A DNA stretch of 8,565 nt from contig JACQEV010000244.1 of the NCBI GenBank assembly GCA_016200385.1, positions 1-8,565 of the forward strand. The letters run 5' to 3'. The DNA comes from Candidatus Methylomirabilota bacterium. Lineage in GTDB: Bacteria > Methylomirabilota > Methylomirabilia > Methylomirabilales > Methylomirabilaceae. The position numbers and the translations under genes were made by a program. This document shows positions 1 to 6,105 of the stretch, piece by piece; the stretch's first letter is position 1, and each line of letters starts with the position of its first letter. The notes below the pieces were generated by a model. It did no database searches. It was not told the origin of the DNA and saw only the letters and a program-made list of their open reading frames with translations.

Positions 1-1
1 A

Positions 2-73
2 CACCTGATGCTGGTGAAGGGTGCGGTGCCGGGGCCCGCGGGGGGCTTGCTCACCATCCTGAAGCGGAGCTAA
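2..73 (+). CDS. rplC: 50S ribosomal protein uL3 (L3), C-terminal fragment
   Basis: Only the last 23 codons and the TAA stop are in the window. They read HLMLVKGAVPGPAGG and then LLTILKRS. The stretch LVKGAVPGPxGG is the hallmark C-terminal segment of uL3, which binds 23S rRNA near its 3' end and starts 50S assembly. The identity is supported by its place directly upstream of rplD, as in the standard S10 operon. The 5' part lies outside the window. Its last codons carry GGAG (66-69), which serves as the ribosome binding site of rplD, so the two genes are translationally linked with a 4-nt gap. Confidence 0.93.
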   Translation, partial: HLMLVKGAVPGPAGGLLTILKRS

Positions 74-77
74 TCCG

Positions 78-713
78 ATGGCGGTCAGGGTCCAGGTTGT
101 TGACCTCGACAAGAAGAAGACAGAGGAGATCGTCCTCAACGAGGCGGTCTTCGACGCTCCCGTGAAGCCGCATCTGCTCCATGATGTGGTCAAGATGCAG
201 CTCGCGAATCGTCGTCAGGGGACGGCCTCAACCCGTACACGATCGGAAGTCCGCGGTGGTGGGAAAAAACCTTGGAAGCAAAAGGGAACTGGTCGAGCCC
301 GTGCGGGGACCAGGCGATCGCCACTATGGCGTGGAGGGGGGACGGTCTTCGGTCCTAAGCCGAGAGACTATAGCTACAGGGTGCCGCGGCAGGTGCGAGC
401 TTCAGCGCTTCGCGCGGCCCTGTCTTCGAAGGCTCAAGCTGGTCGGCTCATCGTTGTGGAGAACCTCTCGCAGGAGCGGCCAAGCACGAAAGGGTTTAGG
501 GGGCTGTTGGGAAGGTTGGGTGTCGAGGGGCGGGCCTTGGTCGTGACGAACCAGGTCAAAAAAGATGACGCGATCGCGAGGTCGTGCCGCAATCTCCCTG
601 GCGTCACACTGCTCCCCGCACAGGGCTTGAACGTATATGATATCTTGAAGCACGATGCCCTCGTCATCACCAGGGACGCATTGGGCCTGGTGGGAGAGGC
701 GTGGAAGCTGTGA
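78..713 (+). CDS. rplD: 50S ribosomal protein uL4 (L4)
   Basis: This is a 211-residue protein, close to the usual 200-210 of bacterial uL4. It has a globular rRNA-binding domain and a long basic loop at about residues 46-100 that lines the peptide exit tunnel. The loop contains the family hallmarks [31 protein letters not shown] and a [15 protein letters not shown] stretch. The C-terminal half has the expected [18 protein letters not shown] segment. The ATG is 4 nt after the rplC stop, with GGAG 8 nt upstream. In enterobacteria L4 represses its own operon through the S10 leader. That leader would lie far upstream of this window, so such control cannot be judged here. The gene overlaps rplW at its 3' end. 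Confidence 0.98.
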   Translation: MAVRVQVVDLDKKKTEEIVLNEAVFDAPVKPHLLHDVVKMQLANRRQGTASTRTRSEVRGGGKKPWKQKGTGRARAGTRRSPLWRGGGTVFGPKPRDYSYRVPRQVRASALRAALSSKAQAGRLIVVENLSQERPSTKGFRGLLGRLGVEGRALVVTNQVKKDDAIARSCRNLPGVTLLPAQGLNVYDILKHDALVITRDALGLVGEAWKL

Positions 714-1000
714 GAGAGGCGCATCACATTATTCGGCGTCCTCTGATCACGGAGAAGGGGACGGAGCTCAAGAATCGGGCCAACCACTACCTCTTCGAGG
801 TGGCCAGGGATGCCAACAAGATCGAGATCAAACGCGCCATCGAATCCCTGTTCCGTGTGAAGGTTCTTCAGGTCCGGACCATCTCGGTACAAGGCAAAGA
901 GAAGCGGGTCGGCCGCTATGTCGGTCGGACGCCGAATTGGAAGAAAGCGGTGGCAACCTTGAAGGAAGGGGATAGCATCGAGTTTTTCGAGGGGGTGTAG
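710..1000 (+). CDS. rplW: 50S ribosomal protein uL23 (L23)
   Basis: A 96-residue protein with the uL23 signature [13 protein letters not shown] near the N-terminus and the [15 protein letters not shown] helix in the middle. The C-terminal part ([15 protein letters not shown], then a strand ending EFFEGV) is also typical. uL23 sits at the tunnel exit and docks trigger factor and SRP. The start is chosen as GTG at 710, which overlaps the rplD stop as GTGA. A good purine-rich site, GGGAGAGG (692-699), lies 10 nt upstream. An in-frame GTG at 701 would give 99 residues, but it leaves only 1 nt after that site. The product is the usual length. It is followed by a 174-bp spacer, unusual at this position in the operon. 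Confidence 0.95.
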   Translation: MREAHHIIRRPLITEKGTELKNRANHYLFEVARDANKIEIKRAIESLFRVKVLQVRTISVQGKEKRVGRYVGRTPNWKKAVATLKEGDSIEFFEGV

Positions 1001-1129
1001 TGCCAGGCCAGTTAACTTCGCCTAGCGGTGTTGCAGGCACCCGGGGCGCTCCCTGCGACGTACCTGAGAACGTACGCCTCGGTCAGCCCCGGAGGCTGCG
1101 CCTTGCTATGCTCGCTACTTGGCCCGGCA
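1001..1129. repeat. Long nested palindrome (fold-back element) between rplW and rplB
   Basis: The element starts at the first base after the rplW stop. Five pairs of complementary blocks nest in order: 1001-1010 with 1120-1129 (9 of 10 pair), TAGC 1023-1026 with GCTA 1105-1108, GCAG 1033-1036 with CTGC 1096-1099, CCGGGGC 1041-1047 with GCCCCGG 1086-1092, and CGTAC 1059-1063 with GTACG 1072-1076 around an 8-nt loop. The whole 129 bp could fold into one long imperfect hairpin. No T-run follows, so it is not an intrinsic terminator. It is likely a dispersed intergenic repeat, but copy number cannot be judged from this window. Confidence 0.7.
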
Positions 1130-1160
1130 CAGCGCGCACCCATCATAGGTGGAATTTGTT

Positions 1161-1165
1161 GGAGG
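1161..1165 (+). promoter_or_regulatory. Ribosome binding site that fixes the rplB start
   Basis: GGAGG lies 9 nt before GTG 1175. The open frame continues upstream to 1028, but those extra 49 codons run through the palindromic spacer and do not resemble uL2. This site therefore decides the start. Confidence 0.85.
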
Positions 1166-1174
1166 TGCACTAGG

Positions 1175-1993
1175 GTGCCGATCCGATCGTACAAACCGAC
1201 ATCGCCAGGCCGGCGGTTCCAAAGCGTTCTGGACTATTCCGATGTGACCAGGACGACCCCGGAGAGAAGCCTTCTGCGTCCGCTGAAAAAGACCGGAGGG
1301 CGGAATACGGCTGGGCGGCTAACTGCTCGTCACCGTGGCGGTGGACACAAGCGGATGTACCGCCTCATCGATTTCAAGCGGGATAAGCCGGGGGTTCCGG
1401 CCAAGGTGGCGTCGATAGAGTATGATCCCAACCGTTCAGCCAGGATTGCTCTGCTGCACTACGCGGATGGGGAGAAGCGCTACATTGTCGCCCCATTGGG
1501 CCTCCAGGTTGGGGAGCAGTTGATGTCGGGCCCCGAGGCCGAGATCAAGGTGGGGAACGCCCTTCCCTTGAAATACATTCCAATGGGGATGACGCTTCAT
1601 AACATCGAGCTGAAGGTTGGAAAGGGAGCCCAATTGGCGAGAAGTGCGGGGTCCGGGGTGCAGTTCCTGGCCAAGGAGGGCGAGTACGGCTTGGTGAAGC
1701 TCCCCTCGGGTGAAGTCCGTCGGATCTCCCTCGACTGTATGGCGGTCATCGGCCAGGTCGGGAACCTGGACCACGAGAACATCTCTTTGGGGAAGGCTGG
1801 TCGGTCTCGCTGGCTTGGGATCAGGCCGTCGGTCAGAGGTGTGGCCATGAACCCCCATGACCACCCGCTGGGGGGCGGCGAGGGGAAGACTTCCGGCGGC
1901 CGCCATCCCTGTAGCCCCTGGGGCAAGGTGGAACGCAAAACCCGGAAGAAGAACCTACCCTCTGATCGTGTTATTGTGAAGCGGAGGAAATAA
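1175..1993 (+). CDS. rplB: 50S ribosomal protein uL2 (L2)
   Basis: This is a 272-residue protein (family 272-277) starting at GTG, with GGAGG 9 nt upstream. Hallmarks in order are [12 protein letters not shown] (3-14), [14 protein letters not shown] (47-60), an OB-fold and SH3-like core (about 80-200), and [17 protein letters not shown] (221-237). The basic tail is [14 protein letters not shown] followed by KRRK. uL2 binds 23S rRNA near the peptidyl-transferase centre and is needed for subunit joining. The conserved histidine studied as His229 in E. coli is kept here (residue 230). The usual second histidine of HPHGGG is Leu232, and the usual Val before DH is His228. The gene is flanked by two repeat-filled spacers. 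Confidence 0.98.
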   Translation: MPIRSYKPTSPGRRFQSVLDYSDVTRTTPERSLLRPLKKTGGRNTAGRLTARHRGGGHKRMYRLIDFKRDKPGVPAKVASIEYDPNRSARIALLHYADGEKRYIVAPLGLQVGEQLMSGPEAEIKVGNALPLKYIPMGMTLHNIELKVGKGAQLARSAGSGVQFLAKEGEYGLVKLPSGEVRRISLDCMAVIGQVGNLDHENISLGKAGRSRWLGIRPSVRGVAMNPHDHPLGGGEGKTSGGRHPCSPWGKVERKTRKKNLPSDRVIVKRRK

Positions 1994-2035
1994 GTGCGAA
2001 GTGCGATGTGCGAAGTCCGAAGTGCGAGGTTGACC
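1994..2035 (+). repeat. Tandem degenerate heptamer array, consensus GTGCGAA (left arm)
   Basis: Directly after the rplB stop, five 7-bp units run without gaps from 1994 to 2028. Units 1 and 3 are GTGCGAA. Unit 2 ends in T, unit 4 has GTC in place of GTG, and unit 5 ends in G. A sixth unit (2029-2035) keeps only GT. The 7-bp period is not a codon multiple, so this is a sequence repeat rather than peptide coding. Confidence 0.85.
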
Positions 2036-2048
2036 CTTGGTGCAAGAG

Positions 2049-2090
2049 TCAGCACCACGGACCCCGCACACAGGACCCCGCACCCGACAC
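2049..2090 (-). repeat. Inverted heptamer array, consensus GTGCGGG on the - strand (right arm)
   Basis: Read on the - strand from 2090 to 2049, six consecutive 7-bp units each begin with GT. Two are exactly GTGCGGG (2083-2077 and 2069-2063). The others are GTGTCGG, GTCCTGT, GTCCGTG and GTGCTGA. On the + strand this shows as GGACCCCGCAC repeated 14 bp apart (2059-2069, 2073-2083). It faces the GTGCGAA array across a 13-nt core, so the pair can fold back on itself. It ends directly against the rpsS ribosome binding site. Confidence 0.72.
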
Positions 2091-2096
2091 GGAGGT
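2091..2096 (+). promoter_or_regulatory. Ribosome binding site that fixes the rpsS start
   Basis: GGAGGT lies 4 nt before GTG 2101. The frame is open upstream to 2008, but that part reads through the heptamer arrays and has no uS19 similarity. Confidence 0.85.
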
Positions 2097-2100
2097 CAGT

Positions 2101-2385
2101 GTGTCGCGCTCATTGAAAAAGGGTCCCTATGTGGATCCCAAGCTCCTCAAGAAGATCGAAACGATGAACGAGGGAGGGGACAAGAAGATCATCAAAACCT
2201 GGTCCCGGCGGTCCATTATTCTTCCTGAGTTCGTCGGGCACACGCTGGCGATCCACAATGGAAAGAAGTTTATCCCGATCTACATCACCGAGAATATGGT
2301 CGGACACAAGCTGGGAGAGTTCTCCCCCACGAGGACCTTCCGGGGGCATGGGGCGCATACCGCGCGTTCCACAGCACTCAAGTAG
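2101..2385 (+). CDS. rpsS: 30S ribosomal protein uS19 (S19)
   Basis: A 94-residue protein of normal length for the family. It opens with [18 protein letters not shown] (2-19), then has [30 protein letters not shown] in the middle. It ends with the signature [18 protein letters not shown] and a basic tail. uS19 binds the 3' domain of 16S rRNA in the 30S head with uS13 and contacts the A-site finger. The GTG start is set by GGAGGT just upstream and by agreement with the universal SRSLKKG beginning. The stop is 17 nt before rplV, and the AGGGGAGG directly after it serves rplV. Confidence 0.98.
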   Translation: MSRSLKKGPYVDPKLLKKIETMNEGGDKKIIKTWSRRSIILPEFVGHTLAIHNGKKFIPIYITENMVGHKLGEFSPTRTFRGHGAHTARSTALK

Positions 2386-2402
2386 GGGAGGACGAGCCTA
2401 GT

Positions 2403-2744
2403 ATGGAGTGCCGCGCTGTTGGCCGGTTCATTCGAATCCCGCCGCGGAAGGCAAGGTTAGTCGTTGACCTTATCCGAGGTTGCGACATCAACCACGCCCT
2501 CAACACGGTGAAGTTTACCAAGAAGTATGCGGCCCGGGCCGTGGAGAAGATTCTGAAGTCGGCGTTGGCCAACGCGCAGCACAACCACGGAGCCAAAGAC
2601 GTTGACCGTCTCTTCGTGAAGGAGGCCTTCGTGAACCAGGGCCCCACCATGAAGCGGTCCCGGCCTCGCGCTATGGGGCGGGCAACTCCGATCAAGAAGC
2701 GGAGCAGCCACATCACCATCGTGTTGAAGGAGAAAGAAGCGTAA
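2403..2744 (+). CDS. rplV: 50S ribosomal protein uL22 (L22)
   Basis: A 113-residue protein, a little over the usual 110. It starts [20 protein letters not shown], matching the family opening (usually MExRAVAR.VRISPRKARLV). The helix [22 protein letters not shown] follows. The C-terminal hairpin [29 protein letters not shown] reaches into the exit tunnel, and macrolide-resistance changes occur in this hairpin in other bacteria. The start ATG lies 10 nt after GGAGGA (2387-2392). The arginine-rich hairpin is intact, with no insertion or deletion visible. Confidence 0.98.
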   Translation: MECRAVGRFIRIPPRKARLVVDLIRGCDINHALNTVKFTKKYAARAVEKILKSALANAQHNHGAKDVDRLFVKEAFVNQGPTMKRSRPRAMGRATPIKKRSSHITIVLKEKEA

Positions 2745-2774
2745 GTGTCATGAGTCCTCCCCCGGTCGATGAAC

Positions 2775-2808
2775 GCTCGTTCAATCGGAGGGCAGAGGGG
2801 GAACGAGC
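2775..2808. repeat. 8-bp perfect inverted repeat in the rplV-rpsC spacer
   Basis: GCTCGTTC (2775-2782) and GAACGAGC (2801-2808) are exact reverse complements around an 18-nt purine-rich loop. The hairpin would end 12 nt before the rpsC ATG and just upstream of its GGAG (2812-2815). No T-run follows, so a terminator is unlikely. Confidence 0.65.
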
Positions 2809-2820
2809 AGTGGAGATGAG

Positions 2821-3528
2821 ATGGGGCAGAAGGTTCATCCTATAGGGTATCGGCTGGGCGTCATCAAGCCCTGGAGGTCTAGGTGGTTCGCCACCAAGGG
2901 CTACGCGGCTGCTCTCCATGAAGATCTCAAACTTCGGCGTTTCATCAAGGAGCGGGTCTATCACGCCGGGGTGTCCGCCATCGATATCGAGCGAAAGGCC
3001 GATCAGATTCGCATTGTGATCAATACTGCGAGGCCTGGCATCATTATCGGCAAGAAAGGGTCTGAGGTCGAGAAGCTCAAAACGGCTCTCTCCAGTATGA
3101 CCAAGAAGCAGATTCAGCTTGACATTCTGGAGGTTCGGAAGGCTGAGCTGGACGCTCAATTGATCGCCGAACAGATCGCCTCTCAACTGATGCGCCGGAT
3201 AGCGTTTAGACGGGCCATGAAGAAAACCGTCCAGTCTACGATGCGGCTGGGTGCCCAAGGAGTACAGATTGCGTGTGCCGGACGGCTAGGCGGTGCAGAG
3301 ATCGCACGCAGAGAATGGTATCGCGAGGGACGGATGCCGCTCAATACTCTGCGGGCCGACATCGACTACGGATTCACCCAGGCCAAGACCACGTATGGGT
3401 TGATCGGGGTCAAGTGCTGGGTCTACCATGGTGAGGTCCTCCCGGAAACGCTGCAGGGCAAACAGGACCGAGAGATGCCGCAGGACCGGTTGCGGCGGCT
3501 CCGGGCTCTAGCCTCGACGAAGGGCTAA
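2821..3528 (+). CDS. rpsC: 30S ribosomal protein uS3 (S3)
   Basis: A 235-residue protein, at the long end of the family (about 210-235). It begins [20 protein letters not shown], the universal uS3 opening. A type-II KH domain follows, with the GxxG-type loop GIIIGKKG at residues 73-80. The C-terminal domain contains [18 protein letters not shown], then the [22 protein letters not shown] segment typical of uS3. uS3 lines the mRNA entry channel with uS4 and uS5 and contributes to helicase activity. The ATG has GGAG 5 nt upstream. The short basic tail ([20 protein letters not shown]) is lineage-variable. The stop is 5 nt before rplP. Confidence 0.98.
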   Translation: MGQKVHPIGYRLGVIKPWRSRWFATKGYAAALHEDLKLRRFIKERVYHAGVSAIDIERKADQIRIVINTARPGIIIGKKGSEVEKLKTALSSMTKKQIQLDILEVRKAELDAQLIAEQIASQLMRRIAFRRAMKKTVQSTMRLGAQGVQIACAGRLGGAEIARREWYREGRMPLNTLRADIDYGFTQAKTTYGLIGVKCWVYHGEVLPETLQGKQDREMPQDRLRRLRALASTKG

Positions 3529-3533
3529 GACAG

Positions 3534-3953
3534 ATGCTAGCGCCCAAGCGGGTCAAGTTTCGAAAGCAGCACCGGTGGCGACGATCGGGAATTGCTGTCC
3601 GCGGCTCGACGTTGGCGTTCGGAGAGTACGGCCTGAAAGCTCTGGAAGCCGCCTGGATTACCAACCGCCAGATCGAGGCGGCTCGTCGAGCCATCACCCA
3701 CCACATCAAGCGGGGAGGCAAGGTGTGGATACGGATCTTCCCGGATAAACCAACGACGAAGAAACCGGCTGAGACCCGTATGGGTAAGGGAAAGGGAGCG
3801 CCGGAAGGATGGGTGGCGGTGGTGAAGCCTGGCCGGGTCCTCTGCGAAATGGAAGGGGTAACTGAGGCAAATGCCCGGGAGGCGATGCGCCTTGCCGCCC
3901 ATAAACTTCCTATTGCCACGTGCTTTGTCTCTCGCAAGATGGCGGCGAGCTGA
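3534..3953 (+). CDS. rplP: 50S ribosomal protein uL16 (L16)
   Basis: A 139-residue protein of usual length. The beginning [16 protein letters not shown] matches uL16, except that the near-invariant HRGR reads HRWR (residues 13-16). [26 protein letters not shown] and [13 protein letters not shown] follow, then the loop [21 protein letters not shown] (from residue 82) that reaches toward the A- and P-site tRNAs. Arg82 corresponds to the arginine hydroxylated in E. coli. uL16 is a late-assembling 50S protein needed for peptidyl-transferase activity. The ATG is 5 nt after the rpsC stop, with AAGGG (3520-3524) in the end of rpsC as its binding site. The TGA is followed within 10 nt by rpmC. Confidence 0.97.
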   Translation: MLAPKRVKFRKQHRWRRSGIAVRGSTLAFGEYGLKALEAAWITNRQIEAARRAITHHIKRGGKVWIRIFPDKPTTKKPAETRMGKGKGAPEGWVAVVKPGRVLCEMEGVTEANAREAMRLAAHKLPIATCFVSRKMAAS

Positions 3954-3961
3954 GGGCGATG

Positions 3962-4183
3962 ATGGATGCCAAGGAGTTTCGGGAACTGAGCATGGAGGAG
4001 TTGGATCAGAAGCTTCGTGAGCTGAGAGACGACCTCTTCAAACTGAGGTTGAGGGGATCGACGACCCAGCTTGAGAACCCGGCGCGCATCCGGCGACTCC
4101 GCCGGGAGATCGCACGGGCAGAGACTATCCGGACAGAGTTTGTGCGCAAACAGCCCCAAGGCGTGGCAGGGCAAACGGGATGA
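3962..4183 (+). CDS. rpmC: 50S ribosomal protein uL29 (L29)
   Basis: A 73-residue protein made almost entirely of two helices. The first holds the uL29 pattern [24 protein letters not shown], the second is [18 protein letters not shown]. uL29 sits beside uL23 at the tunnel exit. The tail after VRKQ (PQGVAGQTG) extends slightly past most homologues, which run to 60-70 residues. Two adjacent ATGs (3959, 3962) could start it. The second is preferred because GAGGG (3952-3956) is then 5 nt away rather than 2. The frame is open further upstream, but that part reads through the end of rplP. The stop overlaps the rpsQ start as ATGA. Confidence 0.95.
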   Translation: MDAKEFRELSMEELDQKLRELRDDLFKLRLRGSTTQLENPARIRRLRREIARAETIRTEFVRKQPQGVAGQTG

Positions 4184-4446
4184 CCGAAAAGAAGAAGAGT
4201 CGTCGGAAAACCTTGGTGGGTGTGGTGGTCAGCGATAAGATGCAGAAGACGGTAGTGGTCATGGTGGAGCGACTCGTCCGGGATGAGCAATATGGCAAGA
4301 TGGTCCGGCGCAGGACAAAGGTCAAGGCCCACGATGAAGAGGGTCGCTGTGGAGTCGGGGATAAGGTTGCCATCCTGGAGAGTAGGCCTCTGAGCAAGGA
4401 CAAGCATTGGCGGGTGATGGAAGTCCTGGAGAAGGCGGCCGTCTGA
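4180..4446 (+). CDS. rpsQ: 30S ribosomal protein uS17 (S17)
   Basis: An 88-residue OB-fold protein of usual length. It has the hallmark [19 protein letters not shown] at residues 9-27, then [18 protein letters not shown] and [20 protein letters not shown]. uS17 is a primary binder of the 5' domain of 16S rRNA. The ATG overlaps the rpmC TGA (ATGA at 4180-4183), implying coupled translation. AGGG (4168-4171) lies 8 nt upstream. This is the last gene of the classical S10 operon. It is followed by a 131-bp spacer with inverted heptamer arrays before rplN, the first gene of the classical spc operon. Confidence 0.98.
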   Translation: MTEKKKSRRKTLVGVVVSDKMQKTVVVMVERLVRDEQYGKMVRRRTKVKAHDEEGRCGVGDKVAILESRPLSKDKHWRVMEVLEKAAV

Positions 4447-4463
4447 AAAGGACAGGAGAAAGA

Positions 4464-4498
4464 ACACAGGGTATAGGGGACAGGGTATAGGGTAAAGT
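4464..4498 (+). repeat. Tandem degenerate heptamer array, consensus GTATAGG (left arm)
   Basis: Five contiguous 7-bp units. The second (4471-4477) and fourth (4485-4491) are exactly GTATAGG. The first, third and fifth are ACACAGG, GGACAGG and GTAAAGT. The array lies at the S10/spc boundary, 17 nt after the rpsQ stop. It resembles telomere-like G-rich repeats only by chance of composition, because the period here is 7 and it is internal. Confidence 0.85.
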
Positions 4499-4520
4499 AT
4501 CGGCCCACGAACTCGGCAAC

Positions 4521-4555
4521 TCGATACCCTATACCCTAAACCCTAGACCCTCAAT
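4521..4555 (-). repeat. Inverted heptamer array, consensus GTATAGG on the - strand (right arm)
   Basis: On the + strand the units appear as TCGATAC, CCTATAC, CCTAAAC, CCTAGAC and CCTCAAT. The central three are one-base variants of the reverse complement of GTATAGG. TATCG (4498-4502) pairs with CGATA (4522-4526) to close a 19-nt loop, and the GTATAGG and CCTATAC units can pair outside it, giving a long imperfect hairpin. The hairpin ends about 10 nt before the rplN ribosome binding site (4565-4570). No T-run follows. Confidence 0.83.
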
Positions 4556-4577
4556 CACGCCCTAGAGGTGAAGAGTT

Positions 4578-4946
4578 GTGATCGGGTTACGAACGATCAT
4601 GGAGGTGGCCGATAATTCTGGGGCCAAGCGGATCTCCCTCATCAAGGTATTGGGGGGCTCAGCGAAGCGGTACGCCCGCATGGGCGACATCATCGTCGCC
4701 AACGTGAAGGAGGCGGTTCCGGAGGGGTCGGTAAAGAAGGGTGAGGTGGTAAAAGCGGTGGTGGTCCGAACGTCGAAGGAGCTGAGACGCCCCGACGGTT
4801 CCTACATCAAATTCGATCGAAACGCCGCTGTGCTCCTGAACGAGCAGAATAACCCCGTCGGCACCCGGATTTTTGGCCCCGTAGCTCGGGAGCTTCGCGA
4901 GGCCCAGTTCATGAAAATCATCTCTCTGGCGCCTGAGGTGGTCTGA
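4578..4946 (+). CDS. rplN: 50S ribosomal protein uL14 (L14)
   Basis: A 122-residue protein, exactly the usual bacterial length. It starts at GTG, read as [20 protein letters not shown]. The family signature continues as [30 protein letters not shown]. Near the C-terminus are the typical [30 protein letters not shown] and the ending [10 protein letters not shown]. uL14 forms intersubunit bridges with 16S rRNA and is the docking point for the silencing factor RsfS. AGAGGTG (4564-4570) lies 7 nt upstream and supports GTG 4578. The next ATG (4599) falls inside the conserved opening and would truncate it. Confidence 0.98.
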   Translation: MIGLRTIMEVADNSGAKRISLIKVLGGSAKRYARMGDIIVANVKEAVPEGSVKKGEVVKAVVVRTSKELRRPDGSYIKFDRNAAVLLNEQNNPVGTRIFGPVARELREAQFMKIISLAPEVV

Positions 4947-5005
4947 CGGTGAAAGCATTGATCCCGGTTCTTAGACCCTGGGTTGTCGTGGGAATCTTAT
5001 GTGAC

Positions 5006-5036
5006 CCCTCATCTCTGAGGGCCGAGCCTGTGAGGG
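5006..5036 (+). promoter_or_regulatory. Small hairpin with duplicated 3' strand covering the rplX ribosome binding site
   Basis: CCCTCA (5006-5011) can pair perfectly with TGAGGG (5016-5021) around the 4-nt loop TCTC. The same TGAGGG occurs again at 5031-5036, where it is the only good ribosome binding site for rplX (ATG 5041). The CCCTCA strand could therefore pair with either copy. The base identities are seen directly. Any regulatory role is inference. Confidence 0.45.
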
Positions 5037-5040
5037 CATA

Positions 5041-5370
5041 ATGGCTGCAGGACCTGCGCTGGCGGTCAAGAAGAACGATCTGGTCACGGTGATCGCCGGA
5101 AAGGACAAGGGAAAACGGGGGAAGGTTCTGAGCGTGATCCCCAAGATCAATCGGGCCCTTGTGGAGAAGCTGAACATCGTCAAGCGCCACACCAAGCCGG
5201 GGCGGGCCTCGAGGCAGGGGGGCATCCTCGAACGGGAGAGCCCGATTCACATCTCCAACCTTATGTTGGTCTGCAGCAAATGCGATCGTCCCGTTCGGGT
5301 CGGCCGTAGCCGCCTTGCCGACGGGAAGAAGGTTCGTGTCTGCAAGAAGTGCGGCGACGTGGTTGACTAG
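5041..5370 (+). CDS. rplX: 50S ribosomal protein uL24 (L24), zinc-binding form
   Basis: A 109-residue protein with the KOW motif [21 protein letters not shown] at residues 9-29. [13 protein letters not shown] and the [18 protein letters not shown] segment follow. It carries two CxxC pairs, C78-C81 and C101-C104, the C+ form that can bind zinc; many bacteria have lost them. uL24 is one of the two assembly initiators of the 50S subunit and sits near the tunnel exit. The ATG follows GAGGG (5032-5036) at a short 4-nt gap. No alternative start gives a better beginning. About seven residues (AAGPALA) precede the usual K-K-x-D opening. The stop is 10 nt before rplE. Confidence 0.97.
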   Translation: MAAGPALAVKKNDLVTVIAGKDKGKRGKVLSVIPKINRALVEKLNIVKRHTKPGRASRQGGILERESPIHISNLMLVCSKCDRPVRVGRSRLADGKKVRVCKKCGDVVD

Positions 5371-5380
5371 GGGCAGACTG

Positions 5381-5998
5381 ATGGCAGAAGGGGCTAAACC
5401 GAAGAAGAAAGAGAAAGAGGGTGCGAGGGAGTTCAAACCGGAGCCCCTCGTTCCACCACGACTCCGCGAGCGGTTTCGTCAACAGATCATCTCCGCCCTT
5501 ATGAAGCAGTTTAGGTATAAGAATATCTGGCAGGTACCTCGCCTGAAGAAGGTCGTGATCAACATGGGACTCGGAGAGGCCGTCAGCAATGTGAAGGTGA
5601 TCGATACCGCGGTTGAGGAGCTCTCGGCGGTGACCGGACAGAAACCAATCGTCACCCGCGCGAAGAAGTCCGAAGCTGGGTTCAAGCTTAGAACTGGGAT
5701 GCCCATCGGCTGTAAGGTCACCCTGCGGGGGGATCGGATGTACGAGTTCCTCGATCGATTTCTGAACACAGCGCTGCCCCGAATCCGGGACTTCAGAGGG
5801 CTGCCGGCCAAGTCCTTCGACGGTCGCGGCAATTACAGCCTTGGGGTCAAAGAGCAACTCATTTTCCCTGAGATTAAGTACGACAAGGTGGAAGCGGTCC
5901 GCGGGATGGATATCGCCATTGAGACGACAGCGAGGACCGATGAGGAGGCCCGTGCCCTCTTGGAGCACCTTGGTTTCCCCTTTCAGAAGAGTTCATGA
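5381..5998 (+). CDS. rplE: 50S ribosomal protein uL5 (L5) with N-terminal extension
   Basis: A 205-residue protein, against about 179-187 usually. The core begins near residue 27 ([18 protein letters not shown]). It has the family markers [36 protein letters not shown] (here [14 protein letters not shown]), [41 protein letters not shown] and FPEIKYDK. uL5 binds 5S rRNA with uL18 and contacts the P-site tRNA. Residues 1-26 form an extra Lys/Glu/Pro-rich segment. The ATG at 5381 has AGGGG (5369-5373) 7 nt upstream. No in-frame ATG, GTG or TTG occurs between it and the core, so the extension is probably real. The frame is open upstream to 5315, but that lies inside rplX. Confidence 0.97.
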   Translation: MAEGAKPKKKEKEGAREFKPEPLVPPRLRERFRQQIISALMKQFRYKNIWQVPRLKKVVINMGLGEAVSNVKVIDTAVEELSAVTGQKPIVTRAKKSEAGFKLRTGMPIGCKVTLRGDRMYEFLDRFLNTALPRIRDFRGLPAKSFDGRGNYSLGVKEQLIFPEIKYDKVEAVRGMDIAIETTARTDEEARALLEHLGFPFQKSS

Positions 5999-6001
5999 AA
6001 A

Positions 6002-6032
6002 GGATAGCTATCAGCGGTCAGCCATCGGTCAG
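6002..6032 (+). repeat. Degenerate heptamer array, consensus NNTCAGC (left arm)
   Basis: Four 7-bp units follow the rplE stop by 3 nt: GGATAGC, TATCAGC, GGTCAGC and the diverged CATCGGT, ending in a partial CAG. The array abuts AACAAG (6033-6038), the left half of an inverted repeat. Confidence 0.7.
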
Positions 6033-6102
6033 AACAAGAGAATGAGCCGGCCATGAATGATGCTCTTCTTGGAAATTGTGCGAGATCTGTCGCGCGCTTG
6101 TT
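6033..6102. repeat. Inverted repeat AACAAG/CTTGTT around the spacer core
   Basis: AACAAG (6033-6038) and CTTGTT (6097-6102) are exact reverse complements. They are bordered outward by TCAG (6029-6032) and CTGA (6107-6110), which also pair after a 4-nt offset. The 58-bp core between them shows no gene or recognisable motif. Confidence 0.5.
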
Positions 6103-6105
6103 ATT

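Noticed and set aside
1028..1174. 49-codon N-terminal extension of uL2
   Set aside because: The frame is open, but it reads through the palindromic spacer, does not match uL2, and a good ribosome binding site precedes GTG 1175.
1994..2035. CRISPR-like repeat array
   Set aside because: The units are 7 bp, contiguous and degenerate, with no spacers between them and no cas genes nearby.
2008..2100. 31-codon N-terminal extension of uS19
   Set aside because: It is translated from the heptamer arrays. GGAGGT just before GTG 2101 and the universal SRSLKKG opening fix the shorter start.
3410..4174. 254-codon open frame on the - strand across rpsC-rplP-rpmC
   Set aside because: It lies opposite three certain ribosomal genes. 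Long antisense frames are common in GC-rich coding DNA, and its translation shows no domain or ribosome binding site worth calling.
4464..4555. Intrinsic terminator or telomere-like repeat at the S10/spc boundary
   Set aside because: The hairpin is not GC-rich at its base and no T-run follows. The repeats have a period of 7 and sit inside an operon, so neither reading holds.
5261..5968. 235-codon open frame on the - strand opposite rplX and rplE
   Set aside because: It is a shadow of conserved genes on the + strand, with no recognisable motif.
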